A stretch of 8,323 bases of DNA from Bacteroidaceae bacterium (lineage in GTDB: Bacteria; Bacteroidota; Bacteroidia; Bacteroidales; Bacteroidaceae). The position numbers were made by a program, and so were the translations under genes. The notes below the pieces were generated by a model. It had not been told where the DNA came from, searched no databases, and saw only the letters and a list, made by a program, of their open reading frames with translations. Numbering within the stretch: position 1 is the stretch's first letter; every line of letters starts with the position of its first letter. The stretch is from the NCBI GenBank assembly GCA_028707655.1, contig JAQWAN010000080.1, forward strand, positions 1-8,323. Reading direction: 5' to 3'. This document shows, in pieces, positions 1 through 7,239 of this stretch.

Positions 1-1300
1 CTTCAAACAAGGTGCCTTTGTAAGGAACACGAGCAGCAATCCCCTCTGGCACAAGCTTTTTTACATTCATTTCTCCACTTTGGAAATAGCGATCTTTCGA
101 CCCATTTTCCATAGCTTCTAATGAACCCATTCCACGGTATGCTTTAAACTTACGGCCATTAAAAATGATGGTATCACCAGGTGATTCTTCGGTTCCAGCC
201 ACCAATGAGCCAATCATAACAGATGTTCCGCCAGCAGCTAAAGCTTTAACCACATCTCCAGAATAACGCAAACCACCATCCGCTATCAAAGGTACATCTG
301 TATCTTTTAATGCAGAATAGACGTCGTAGATGGCTGATAATTGAGGAACACCCACACCAGCTACTATTCGAGTGGTACAGATTGAACCAGGGCCAATGCC
401 CACCTTTACACCATCAGCACCAGCTGCAACAAGAGCTTTTGTGGCAGCAGCAGTAGCAATATTTCCAACAACAATATCCACAGAATGGAAGCGTTTCTTA
501 GCTTCTTTCAACGTTTCAATTACAGCTTTGGAGTGGCCATGTGCAGTATCAATAACAATAGCATCGGCACCGGCATTCACTAACGCTTCTATACGCTCCA
601 TCGTATCCTCGGTTACACCCACACCAGCAGCAACCCGTAAACGACCTTTGGCATCTTTACATGACATGGGTTTATCCTTAGCCTTTGTTATATCTTTATA
701 AGTAATTAAGCCGAGTAATTTATTGCTTTCGTCAACAACAGGCAGCTTTTCAATTTTATATTTCTGTAAAATCTGTGCAGCTGTCTCTAGATTAGTAAAT
801 TGATTGGTTGTGATTAGATGCTCCTTTGTCATCACATTATCGATAAACCTGCTCATGTCTTTTTCAAACCTTAAGTCACGGTTTGTAACAATACCAACTA
901 AAAAGCCATCATCGTCGATAACAGGGATACCACCTATCTTGTACTCACTCATCAAGGCTAATGCCTCGGCTACCGTAGAACCTCGTTTGATGGTAATGGG
1001 ATCGTAGATCATACCATTTTCGGCACGTTTTACAATTGCCACTTGATGTGCTTGCTCCTTGATAGACATGTTTTTGTGAATAACACCAATGCCACCCTCT
1101 CTAGCAATAGAGATGGCCATCTTTGCTTCTGTTACTGTGTCCATAGCAGCTGTAACAAAAGGAACTTTAAGAGCAATGTTTCGTGAAAACTTTGTTGTAA
1201 GATCTACAACACGTGGAAGGACCTCTGAATAAGCTGGAACAAGAAGAACGTCATCATACGTTAATCCGTCCATAACAATTTTTTCTGCAATAAATGACAT
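1..1300 (-). CDS. guaB: IMP dehydrogenase (partial, C-terminus beyond window edge)
   Basis: Cytosolic enzyme that oxidises IMP to XMP with NAD+, the committed step of guanine nucleotide synthesis. The reading frame opens with ATG at 1300-1298 and stays open to the left edge, giving 433 residues; the family is usually about 490, so roughly the last 55-60 are missing. Visible in order: the TIM-barrel start with DGLTYDDVLLVP (residues 11-22), two inserted CBS domains (about 97-215, regulatory, nucleotide-binding in this family), the active-site loop GIGPGSICTTR with the catalytic Cys308, the YRGMGS motif (388-393), and the flap with the Arg404-Tyr405 dyad that activates water in the hydrolysis step. 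No frame break or missing key residue is seen. It is separated from recQ by 159 bp containing a terminator, so it is probably its own transcription unit. The identification is firm; GMP reductase is excluded by the CBS domains and flap. Confidence 0.97.
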   Translation of the reverse strand, partial: MSFIAEKIVMDGLTYDDVLLVPAYSEVLPRVVDLTTKFSRNIALKVPFVTAAMDTVTEAKMAISIAREGGIGVIHKNMSIKEQAHQVAIVKRAENGMIYDPITIKRGSTVAEALALMSEYKIGGIPVIDDDGFLVGIVTNRDLRFEKDMSRFIDNVMTKEHLITTNQFTNLETAAQILQKYKIEKLPVVDESNKLLGLITYKDITKAKDKPMSCKDAKGRLRVAAGVGVTEDTMERIEALVNAGADAIVIDTAHGHSKAVIETLKEAKKRFHSVDIVVGNIATAAATKALVAAGADGVKVGIGPGSICTTRIVAGVGVPQLSAIYDVYSALKDTDVPLIADGGLRYSGDVVKALAAGGTSVMIGSLVAGTEESPGDTIIFNGRKFKAYRGMGSLEAMENGSKDRYFQSGEMNVKKLVPEGIAARVPYKGTLFE

Positions 1301-1329
1301 AGTGTATTACTTTTAGAATTTATTGCGCA

Positions 1330-1337
1330 CAAAAATA
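1330..1337 (-). promoter_or_regulatory. Candidate guaB promoter, -7 element TATTTTTG
   Basis: On the minus strand TATTTTTG fits the Bacteroidota -7 consensus TAnnTTTG and lies 29 bp upstream of the guaB ATG, which would give a leader of roughly 20-25 nt. No matching -33 TTG is present at the usual 19-21 bp spacing, so the assignment rests on one element and on position. A perfect 10-bp palindrome, CTCTTAAGAG, sits at 1350-1359 between where the -33 and -7 elements would be. The downstream leader is AT-rich with no Shine-Dalgarno sequence. Confidence 0.35.
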
Positions 1338-1384
1338 GTTATTTTTTTTCTCTTAAGAGGATAAGTATTCATAAATAAAAAAAA

Positions 1385-1431
1385 TAAAAAAAAAAGACTT
1401 GGTCGTTTTGCTTTAAAACGATGCCAAATCT
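1385..1431 (-). terminator. Intrinsic terminator downstream of recQ
   Basis: Read on the minus strand, AGATTTGG pairs with CCAAGTCT (one G-U pair) and TCGTTTT pairs with AAAACGA. This makes a 15-bp stem with a 2-nt CA bulge and a 5-nt loop, AAAGC. About ten U residues follow directly (A-run at 1386-1394 on the plus strand) and then further T-rich sequence. It begins 28 nt past the recQ stop codon and lies upstream of the guaB promoter, so it should separate the two genes. On the opposite strand the stem is followed by a shorter T5 run, but no plus-strand gene reads into it. Confidence 0.8.
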
Positions 1432-1459
1432 CTTTTTATAAGGTGAATGAACCAGTCTA

Positions 1460-3640
1460 TTAGTTAGCGAGTTCAGATATAAATTTCAGACGGACTAAAC
1501 GTACTTCATTTTCCGAATAATCATCTCCCAACTCATCCATAGCCTCATCTAGCCGGTCGGTGGTAGACTCTCTAAAATACTCATAAATATCTTCTTGTCG
1601 ATCTTCATCCAGAATATCATTAATAAAATAATCGATATTCAGTTTTGTTCCAGAATAAACGATGGCTTCAATCTCATCCAACAGTTCACCAAGCTCAAAA
1701 CCTTTCGCTATCGCTAAATCGTCTAGACTAACCTTTCTATCAATACTTTGAATGATAGAGACCTTTAGTTTCGATTTATTAGCTACTGTACGTACACGAA
1801 TATCATCGGGACGTTCTATCTCATTCTCGTCACAATGTTTCTTAATGAGTGCACAAAACAATTTTCCATATTTGTTTGCTTTGCCAGCACCCACACCAGG
1901 AATATTTTGCAATTCCTCTAATGTTATAGGATAAGCCGTTGCCATTGCATCCAATGAAGGATCTTGAAAAATGACATACGGTGGTACGCCCAGTTTTTTA
2001 GCTTGCTGTTTTCTTAAATCTTTCAGCATAGCATATAGTTCTGGGTCAACTGCACCCACACCCATTCCTTGAATAGGAGCGTCCTCTATTTCCTCTTGAA
2101 AATCAATATTTTCCTTAATCATAAACTTCACAGGTCTATCTATAAAATCTAATCCTTTTTTTGTTATTTTCAATAGCCCATAGCTCTCTACATTTTTGCT
2201 AATATAGCCAGAGATTAGGGCTTGACGAATTACTGCGCTCCAATAGGTTTCATCCTTCTCATCACTATAGCCAAACCATTCAATCGTTTCATGTTTGTGT
2301 GCTACAATCTCAGAGGTTTCATTTCCTATTAGGATATCAATAACATAATCCGATTTAAAATTTTCTTTTATATCAATAATAGTATGAAGCAAAGTTAACA
2401 ACGAGTCTTTGGCAGCAAACTCTTTTGAAGGGTGCAAACAATTATCGCAATTGCCACACGAATCGTGTTTATATTCTTCGCCAAAGTAATGCAATAATAA
2501 CTTTCTTCTACAAATAGATGATTCAGCATAAGCTGCTGTTTCAAAGAGCAATTGCTTTCCTATTTCCTGTTCTGCTATAGGTTTTCCTTGCATAAACTTC
2601 TCCAGTTTCTGCAGATCTTTTATGGTATAGAAAGTGATACATTTTCCCTCACCACCATCTCTACCAGCACGACCAGTTTCTTGATAATAGCCCTCTAGAC
2701 TTTTAGGTATATCATAATGAATCACAAAACGTACATCTGGTTTATCTATCCCCATACCAAAAGCAATGGTAGCCACAATAACATCCACACGCTCCATCAA
2801 GAAATCATCTTGATTAGCTGTCCTCGTAGCCGAGTCCATACCAGCATGATAAGCCCTTGCATTAATACCATTGGCTCGTAATATTTCGGCTAGGCCTTCT
2901 ACTTTCTTACGACTTAAGCAGTAGATAATACCCGATTTTCCGCTATTCGATTTGATAAATTTAATAATATCCTTGTCTATATCCTTTGTTTTAGGACGTA
3001 CCTCATAATATAAATTAGGTCGATTGAAAGAAGATTTATACACCTTCGCATAAATCATGCCTAAGTTTTTCTGAATATCGTGTTGTACTTTGGGCGTAGC
3101 TGTAGCAGTAAGTGCTATAACAGGCGCCACCCCTATTTCATTGATAATAGGTCTAATTCGTCTATATTCTGGTCTAAAATCGTGTCCCCATTCTGAGATA
3201 CAATGTGCCTCATCTACGGCATAAAAAGAAACAGATATATTTCGTAAGAAATTTACATTATCCTCTTTTGTAAGAGATTCTGGTGCTACGTAAAGCAGTT
3301 TTGTTTTACCAGCTAAGATGTCCGATTTTACTTGCTCTATAGCGCTTTTATTAAGCGAAGAGTTAATAAAATGAGCCACTGCATCGTCATTACTGTAGCC
3401 ACGCATTGCATCCACCTGATTTTTCATCAGAGCAATAAGTGGAGATATAACAATAGCCGTACCCTCCATCAACAAAGATGGTAGTTGATAGCACAAAGAT
3501 TTACCGCCACCCGTAGGCATCAGTACAAATATATCATTTCCTTCAAGCAAATCCTTTATAACGACCTCTTGATTCCCCTTAAAAGTATCAAAGCCAAAGA
3601 ACTTTTTTAATTGCTTCGATAAGTCAACTTTACTACCCAT
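1460..3640 (-). CDS. recQ: ATP-dependent DNA helicase RecQ
   Basis: 3'-5' superfamily 2 DNA helicase acting in recombinational repair and restart of stalled forks. With the ATG start at 3640 it has 726 residues. Domains in order: helicase core with Walker A MPTGGGKS (41-48), DEAH box (143-146), the RecQ-type aromatic-rich loop AHCISEWGHDF (145-155), and motif VI QETGRAGRDG (320-329); then the RecQ zinc site with Cys377, Cys395, Cys398 and Cys401; RQC winged helix (about 405-515); and an HRDC domain (about 532-606) carrying IPGVGAGKA. About 120 further acidic residues follow HRDC, beyond the roughly 610-residue E. coli form. A GTG two codons upstream (3646) is an alternative start; I prefer ATG because it matches the N-terminus usual in Bacteroidales as I know it. 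The gene ends with tandem stops TAA TAG and lies 127 bp downstream of clpX. No damage is seen in the catalytic motifs. Confidence 0.97.
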   Translation of the reverse strand: MGSKVDLSKQLKKFFGFDTFKGNQEVVIKDLLEGNDIFVLMPTGGGKSLCYQLPSLLMEGTAIVISPLIALMKNQVDAMRGYSNDDAVAHFINSSLNKSAIEQVKSDILAGKTKLLYVAPESLTKEDNVNFLRNISVSFYAVDEAHCISEWGHDFRPEYRRIRPIINEIGVAPVIALTATATPKVQHDIQKNLGMIYAKVYKSSFNRPNLYYEVRPKTKDIDKDIIKFIKSNSGKSGIIYCLSRKKVEGLAEILRANGINARAYHAGMDSATRTANQDDFLMERVDVIVATIAFGMGIDKPDVRFVIHYDIPKSLEGYYQETGRAGRDGGEGKCITFYTIKDLQKLEKFMQGKPIAEQEIGKQLLFETAAYAESSICRRKLLLHYFGEEYKHDSCGNCDNCLHPSKEFAAKDSLLTLLHTIIDIKENFKSDYVIDILIGNETSEIVAHKHETIEWFGYSDEKDETYWSAVIRQALISGYISKNVESYGLLKITKKGLDFIDRPVKFMIKENIDFQEEIEDAPIQGMGVGAVDPELYAMLKDLRKQQAKKLGVPPYVIFQDPSLDAMATAYPITLEELQNIPGVGAGKANKYGKLFCALIKKHCDENEIERPDDIRVRTVANKSKLKVSIIQSIDRKVSLDDLAIAKGFELGELLDEIEAIVYSGTKLNIDYFINDILDEDRQEDIYEYFRESTTDRLDEAMDELGDDYSENEVRLVRLKFISELAN

Positions 3641-3681
3641 TTTCACTTAGATTTTCTGTAAACCTCAATCGAGCTACCAAA

Positions 3682-3689
3682 CAAAGTTA
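3682..3689 (-). promoter_or_regulatory. Candidate recQ promoter, -7 element TAACTTTG
   Basis: TAACTTTG on the minus strand is an exact match to the Bacteroidota TAnnTTTG element, 41 bp upstream of the recQ ATG, predicting a leader of about 35 nt. I see no TTG at the expected -33 position. No clear intrinsic terminator separates clpX from recQ (3641-3767 is AT-rich without a GC-containing hairpin), so recQ may be expressed both from here and by read-through from clpX. Confidence 0.35.
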
Positions 3690-3767
3690 TAAAGATATTA
3701 TTAATAAGCGGTATATTCTTTTTATTTTTTCCATGATAATATTCATTTATTCTTTGTTTAGCAAGAA

Positions 3768-4991
3768 CTAAGCTATAAACCGTTCCGATTTATCTAGCTG
3801 TTTTTTCGCATAATCTAAGGAAACTACAAATGCTGTTACTTCTTGCGAAGGTATCTCAAACATCGCATCGGTCATAATTGTTTCTACAATAGAACGAAGT
3901 CCACGTGCACCGAGTTTAAATTCAATGGCTTTATCCACAATAAACTCTAATGTCTCTGGCGCAAAAGTCAGTGTCACCTTATCCATCTCAAACAGTTTAA
4001 CATACTGTTTTACAATAGAATTTTTAGGTTCTGTAAGGATAGAGCGCAAAGCCACACGGTCTAATGGGTCTAGATAGGTTAGCACTGGTAAACGACCAAT
4101 AATTTCAGGTATTAAGCCAAAAGACTTCAAATCTTGCGGCATAACATATTGCATAAAATTTGTTCTATCTACCGATGAATGGTCGCGAACATTTTGGTAA
4201 CCCACCACATGTGTATTCATGCGCTGTGCAATTTTACGTTCAATACCGTCGAAGGCACCACCACAAATAAACAAGATATTTTTTGTGTTTACTGGAATCA
4301 TTTTTTGGTCAGGATGCTTACGTCCTCCCTGTGGGGGAACATTAACAACAGCGCCCTCTAACAATTTCAATAATCCTTGCTGTACACCTTCACCGCTTAC
4401 ATCACGTGTGATAGATGGGTTATCCCCTTTACGAGCAATCTTATCTATCTCATCAATAAACACGATACCCTGCTCCGCTTTAGCCACATCGTAATCTGCC
4501 GCCTGTAAGAGGCGTGTTAAAAGACTTTCGATATCCTCTCCAACGTAGCCAGCTTCCGTTAACACGGTGGCATCCACAATGGTAAAAGGCACTTTTAAGA
4601 GCTTAGCAATTGTTTTAGCAAGCAATGTTTTACCCGTACCTGTGCTACCAACCATGATAATATTCGATTTTTCAATCTCCACATCATCTTCTGAGTCTTG
4701 TTGCATTAACCGTTTGTAGTGGTTATATACCGCTACAGCAAGAAAACGTTTCGCATTATCTTGTCCAATAACGTATTGATCAACAAATGTCTTAATCTCA
4801 ATAGGTCGAGGCACTTTTTCTAATTCTAAATCCGATTTAGGCGCATTTTGCTGCACTAGTTCTTCGGATATCTCATATGCACGTTTGGCACAGTCATCAC
4901 AAATATTAGCATCGATACCTTGTATAAGAAAAGTTACCTCCTCATCCGTTCTACCGCAAAAATTGCATTTTCTTTTTTTTGTTTTTTCCAA
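3768..4991 (-). CDS. clpX: ATP-dependent Clp protease ATP-binding subunit ClpX (TTG start)
   Basis: AAA+ unfoldase that recognises tagged or damaged cytosolic proteins and threads them into ClpP. Of 407 residues, the N-terminal zinc-binding domain shows Cys9, Cys12, Cys31 and Cys34. The AAA+ module follows: Walker A GSTGTGKT (115-122), pore-1 loop GYVG (148-151), Walker B VFIDEID (177-183), the RKH pore loop (224-226), an arginine-finger candidate Arg300 in IGRLP, and sensor 2 GARGLR (361-366). The ClpP-docking tripeptide is VGY (263-265) where E. coli has IGF. The start is unusual: an in-frame TGA lies at 5000-4998, and the next in-frame Met is residue 96, beyond Walker-domain boundaries, so TTG at 4991 is the only standard start upstream of Cys9. 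An ATG-to-TTG change or a one-base homopolymer error there cannot be excluded. It lies 40 bp downstream of clpP, almost certainly co-transcribed. Confidence 0.97.
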   Translation of the reverse strand: MEKTKKRKCNFCGRTDEEVTFLIQGIDANICDDCAKRAYEISEELVQQNAPKSDLELEKVPRPIEIKTFVDQYVIGQDNAKRFLAVAVYNHYKRLMQQDSEDDVEIEKSNIIMVGSTGTGKTLLAKTIAKLLKVPFTIVDATVLTEAGYVGEDIESLLTRLLQAADYDVAKAEQGIVFIDEIDKIARKGDNPSITRDVSGEGVQQGLLKLLEGAVVNVPPQGGRKHPDQKMIPVNTKNILFICGGAFDGIERKIAQRMNTHVVGYQNVRDHSSVDRTNFMQYVMPQDLKSFGLIPEIIGRLPVLTYLDPLDRVALRSILTEPKNSIVKQYVKLFEMDKVTLTFAPETLEFIVDKAIEFKLGARGLRSIVETIMTDAMFEIPSQEVTAFVVSLDYAKKQLDKSERFIA

Positions 4992-5031
4992 TTTTTTTCA
5001 ACTATCGTTATCACTGACTCTATTCTTACTA

Positions 5032-5700
5032 CTATTTCTTCGTAAATATATTATCGATTATTCCATATTCTTTTGCTTCGGCTGAAGTCAACCAGAAGTC
5101 ACGATCGGAATCGTTCCAGATACGTTCAAAATCGTTATGAGAATGTTCAGCGAGAATGGTGTATAATTCTTTTTTACTCTTAGCCATTTCCCTTGCAGTA
5201 ATCTCTATATCAGAGGCCTGCGTACCATTAGGAACACCTGTCATAGGTTGATGCATCATGATACGAGAATGTGGTAAGGCCGATCGTTTACCCTCTTTAC
5301 CTGCAACTAAAAGCACAACGCCCATTGAAGCAGCTAAACCCGTACAGATAGTAGCTACATCACTCGTTACAAATTGCATGGTATCATAAATACCTAATCC
5401 AGCATAAACAGATCCTCCAGGAGTATTTAAATAAATGGAGATATCCTTACCCGGTTCCACAGAATCAAGATAAAGCAATTGTGCTTGCAGCGTATTAGCT
5501 GTATGCTCATTCACTTCGGTTCCTAAAAAAATAATACGATCCATCATCAAACGCGAAAAAACATCCATTTGTGTCACGTTTAACTGACGTTCCTCTAGGA
5601 TATATGGATTGATATATCCACCTTGATTATTTACTACATCATCTAAAACCATCCCATTCATTCCTAAATGTTTGGTTGCAAATTTTCTAAAATCACTCAT
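5032..5700 (-). CDS. clpP: ATP-dependent Clp protease proteolytic subunit ClpP
   Basis: Serine protease that forms the tetradecameric barrel degrading substrates fed by ClpX. The 222-residue protein carries the full catalytic triad: Ser125 in GLAASMG, His150 in MMHQP and Asp201 in DRDFWL, assigned by alignment to the E. coli enzyme from memory. The substrate-binding segment LNTPGGSVYAG (91-101) is intact. Pro32 aligns without gaps to the Pro near the mature N-terminus of E. coli ClpP, so about 28-30 residues precede it, roughly 15 more than in E. coli; this suggests a longer propeptide. ATG at 5700 is the clear start, behind an A-rich leader. The gene ends with three consecutive stop codons (TAG TAG TAA) and clpX starts 40 bp later, so the two subunits are made from one message. 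The nearest upstream gene is tig, 133 bp away. Confidence 0.97.
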   Translation of the reverse strand: MSDFRKFATKHLGMNGMVLDDVVNNQGGYINPYILEERQLNVTQMDVFSRLMMDRIIFLGTEVNEHTANTLQAQLLYLDSVEPGKDISIYLNTPGGSVYAGLGIYDTMQFVTSDVATICTGLAASMGVVLLVAGKEGKRSALPHSRIMMHQPMTGVPNGTQASDIEITAREMAKSKKELYTILAEHSHNDFERIWNDSDRDFWLTSAEAKEYGIIDNIFTKK

Positions 5701-5733
5701 GGTTATTTCTTTATTTATAATAAGTACAAATCG

Positions 5734-5813
5734 AAAAAGTAGGCCTTTAGCCCCACCTTTTATACATTGAGATTAGCAAAAGTACAAAAGTTTTAGCTCA
5801 AGGCCTACTTTCT
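5734..5813 (-). repeat. Inverted repeat between tig and clpP, possible terminator or processing hairpin
   Basis: The arms AAAAAGTAGGCCTT (5734-5747) and AAGGCCTACTTTCT (5800-5813) are reverse complements over 14 positions with one mismatch, which becomes a G-U pair in minus-strand RNA. They enclose about 52 nt that contain a second, weaker AGC..GCT hairpin and a -7-like TACTTTTG (5784-5777, minus). The outer stem starts 20 nt beyond the tig stop. Its 3' arm ends in five U residues but no longer U-tract follows. It could reduce read-through from tig, act as an RNA-processing or stability element, or mark where a clpP promoter is exposed; I cannot choose between these from sequence. Confidence 0.55.
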
Positions 5814-5833
5814 AGAAAAAAAACCGTAACTAA

Positions 5834-7186
5834 TTATTCAAACATTTTATTGAAATCAGCTACAGCAATAGATTTGTGATTAAGTTTTACCGTATTTTTA
5901 AGAGCAGCGGCCAATTTAGACTCTACTGCACGATTTACTAATCCTTCAACGCTTTCTTTCTTACTCAACATCTCCTTGGTATAGTTAGCCAACATATCAT
6001 CTGGAACATTCATCATACCATATTGTGCAAACTGAGCTCTAGTAGCCTCTTTTGCCATATTTTCAATATCATCTTTCTCCACTTTGATATCGTTAGCTTT
6101 CACCAATTGCTCTTTGATAAGGTGCCATGATAACTCCTCTACGCTCTTATCATAGTTTTCAGTAACAAATTCCTCGCCTTTTTCTTCGTTGTTGATAAGC
6201 ATAATACGTTTCAACAAAGCATCAGGGAATTCAAGTTTACCAATTTTCTCCATTAAGAAGCTTCTAACATCTAGTAAGAACTTATAATCGCTATCTGCAA
6301 CAAATTGTTGTGCAATAGACGCTTTGATCTTAGCTCTGAAGTCCGCCTCATCTTTCACAACACCTTCGCCAAACACTTGGTCATAGATTTCTTGTGTTAG
6401 TTCTCCATCCACGTGACGTGTAATCTCGTTGATTTGGTAACTAAAATCAGATTGTAGGTCAGCAATCATCTCTTTTTTCTCTACTTTTAATAAAGAAGCA
6501 ATCTCAGCATCGTTGCCACCAAAAGCTTTGCGTGGATTTAATACTAAAACATCATTTACTTTACAATCTGCAAAAGAAGCTTTTTGATCTTCATCTTTCA
6601 TGTAAGAAGGCATCATAACAGCATCTTCAACCTGCATACCACCCTCTTTAACGTTGCCTGCTTCGTCCAATTCTACCATCAAACCCTTAAGCATATCGTT
6701 ATCTTGGTAGGTCTCTACCTTTTCGTAGCTACCTGCACGTTGTGTATAATTCTTAACGTGTTGTTCAACAGCATCTTCAGATACTTCAATATCATAATAG
6801 TCTATCTCATCTTCAGCAGTGATTTTAGCCTCAAAAGTTGGAGCCAAAGCAAGGTCGAACATGAATTCAAAATCTTCACTATTATCAAAATCAATTACTT
6901 GATCTTCTACAGGAAGAGGTTCTCCTAAAATGCTTACTTCATTTTCACGAATATATGCATATACTTTCTCTTGAAGCATCTTGTTTACTTCTTCCGCTAA
7001 TACAGATTTACCATATTGTTTTTTAACCAAGCCCATAGGAACCATGCCAGGACGAAAACCGGGTACATTTGCTTTCTTACGAAAAGTACGCAAAGATTTT
7101 TCCACATTTTCCTGATAATCAGCTTTTTCTACTTTCACAGTTAGTCTAGCACTAACTTTGTCAATGTTTTGTAATGAAACGTTCAT
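5834..7186 (-). CDS. tig: Trigger factor, ribosome-associated chaperone
   Basis: Chaperone that docks at the ribosomal exit tunnel and shields nascent chains. The 450-residue length is normal for the family. Residues 1-112 form the ribosome-binding domain, with signature GFRPGMVP (43-50) equivalent to the E. coli GFRKGKVP ribosome-contact loop. Residues about 155-258 occupy the place of the FKBP-type peptidyl-prolyl isomerase domain but are very divergent: the IPGFE core motif and most aromatic pocket residues are not recognisable, so isomerase activity is doubtful. The helical substrate-binding arms follow, with the conserved segment from WHLIKEQLVKANDIKV (354-369) to QFAQYGMMNVP (385-395). 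ATG at 7186 is the natural start because MNVSLQN matches the Bacteroidales N-terminus I know. It heads the tig-clpP-clpX group and has a good promoter 54 bp upstream. It is a cytosolic protein with no signal peptide. Confidence 0.96.
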   Translation of the reverse strand: MNVSLQNIDKVSARLTVKVEKADYQENVEKSLRTFRKKANVPGFRPGMVPMGLVKKQYGKSVLAEEVNKMLQEKVYAYIRENEVSILGEPLPVEDQVIDFDNSEDFEFMFDLALAPTFEAKITAEDEIDYYDIEVSEDAVEQHVKNYTQRAGSYEKVETYQDNDMLKGLMVELDEAGNVKEGGMQVEDAVMMPSYMKDEDQKASFADCKVNDVLVLNPRKAFGGNDAEIASLLKVEKKEMIADLQSDFSYQINEITRHVDGELTQEIYDQVFGEGVVKDEADFRAKIKASIAQQFVADSDYKFLLDVRSFLMEKIGKLEFPDALLKRIMLINNEEKGEEFVTENYDKSVEELSWHLIKEQLVKANDIKVEKDDIENMAKEATRAQFAQYGMMNVPDDMLANYTKEMLSKKESVEGLVNRAVESKLAAALKNTVKLNHKSIAVADFNKMFE

Positions 7187-7239
7187 TCTGACAATTATTT
7201 TTAATTATTACTCTTATTTTCTACTCTAAAAAAAGCACA

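Noticed and set aside
372..701. Plus-strand open frame of 109 codons within guaB
   Set aside because: It is fully antisense to the catalytic region of guaB, low in complexity (Ala/Thr/Ser-rich) and resembles no known protein; it is a shadow of codon bias on the other strand. The same holds for the plus-strand frame at 804-1007.
4179..4494. Two overlapping plus-strand frames opposite clpX (4179-4361 and 4219-4494)
   Set aside because: Both lie inside the AAA+ core of clpX, overlap each other in different frames and have no family resemblance. The short plus-strand frame at 1752-1934 opposite recQ was rejected for the same reason.
4975..5000. Programmed frameshifting on the A-runs at the start of clpX
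   Set aside because: A different-frame GTG exists upstream in the spacer, but no coding-like sequence precedes the A-runs and no stimulatory structure is visible; a TTG start is simpler.
4885..5085. Plus-strand frame of 66 codons with a hydrophobic Phe/Leu-rich C-terminal half, like a small membrane protein
   Set aside because: The hydrophobic run comes from the A-rich 5' end of clpX and the clpP-clpX spacer read backwards; there is no start context or promoter, and it overlaps two certain genes.
6584..6928. Plus-strand frame of 114 codons opposite tig
   Set aside because: Antisense to the diverged isomerase region of tig, rich in Phe/Ile/Val from reverse-read Glu/Lys/Asp codons, with no promoter; not a gene.
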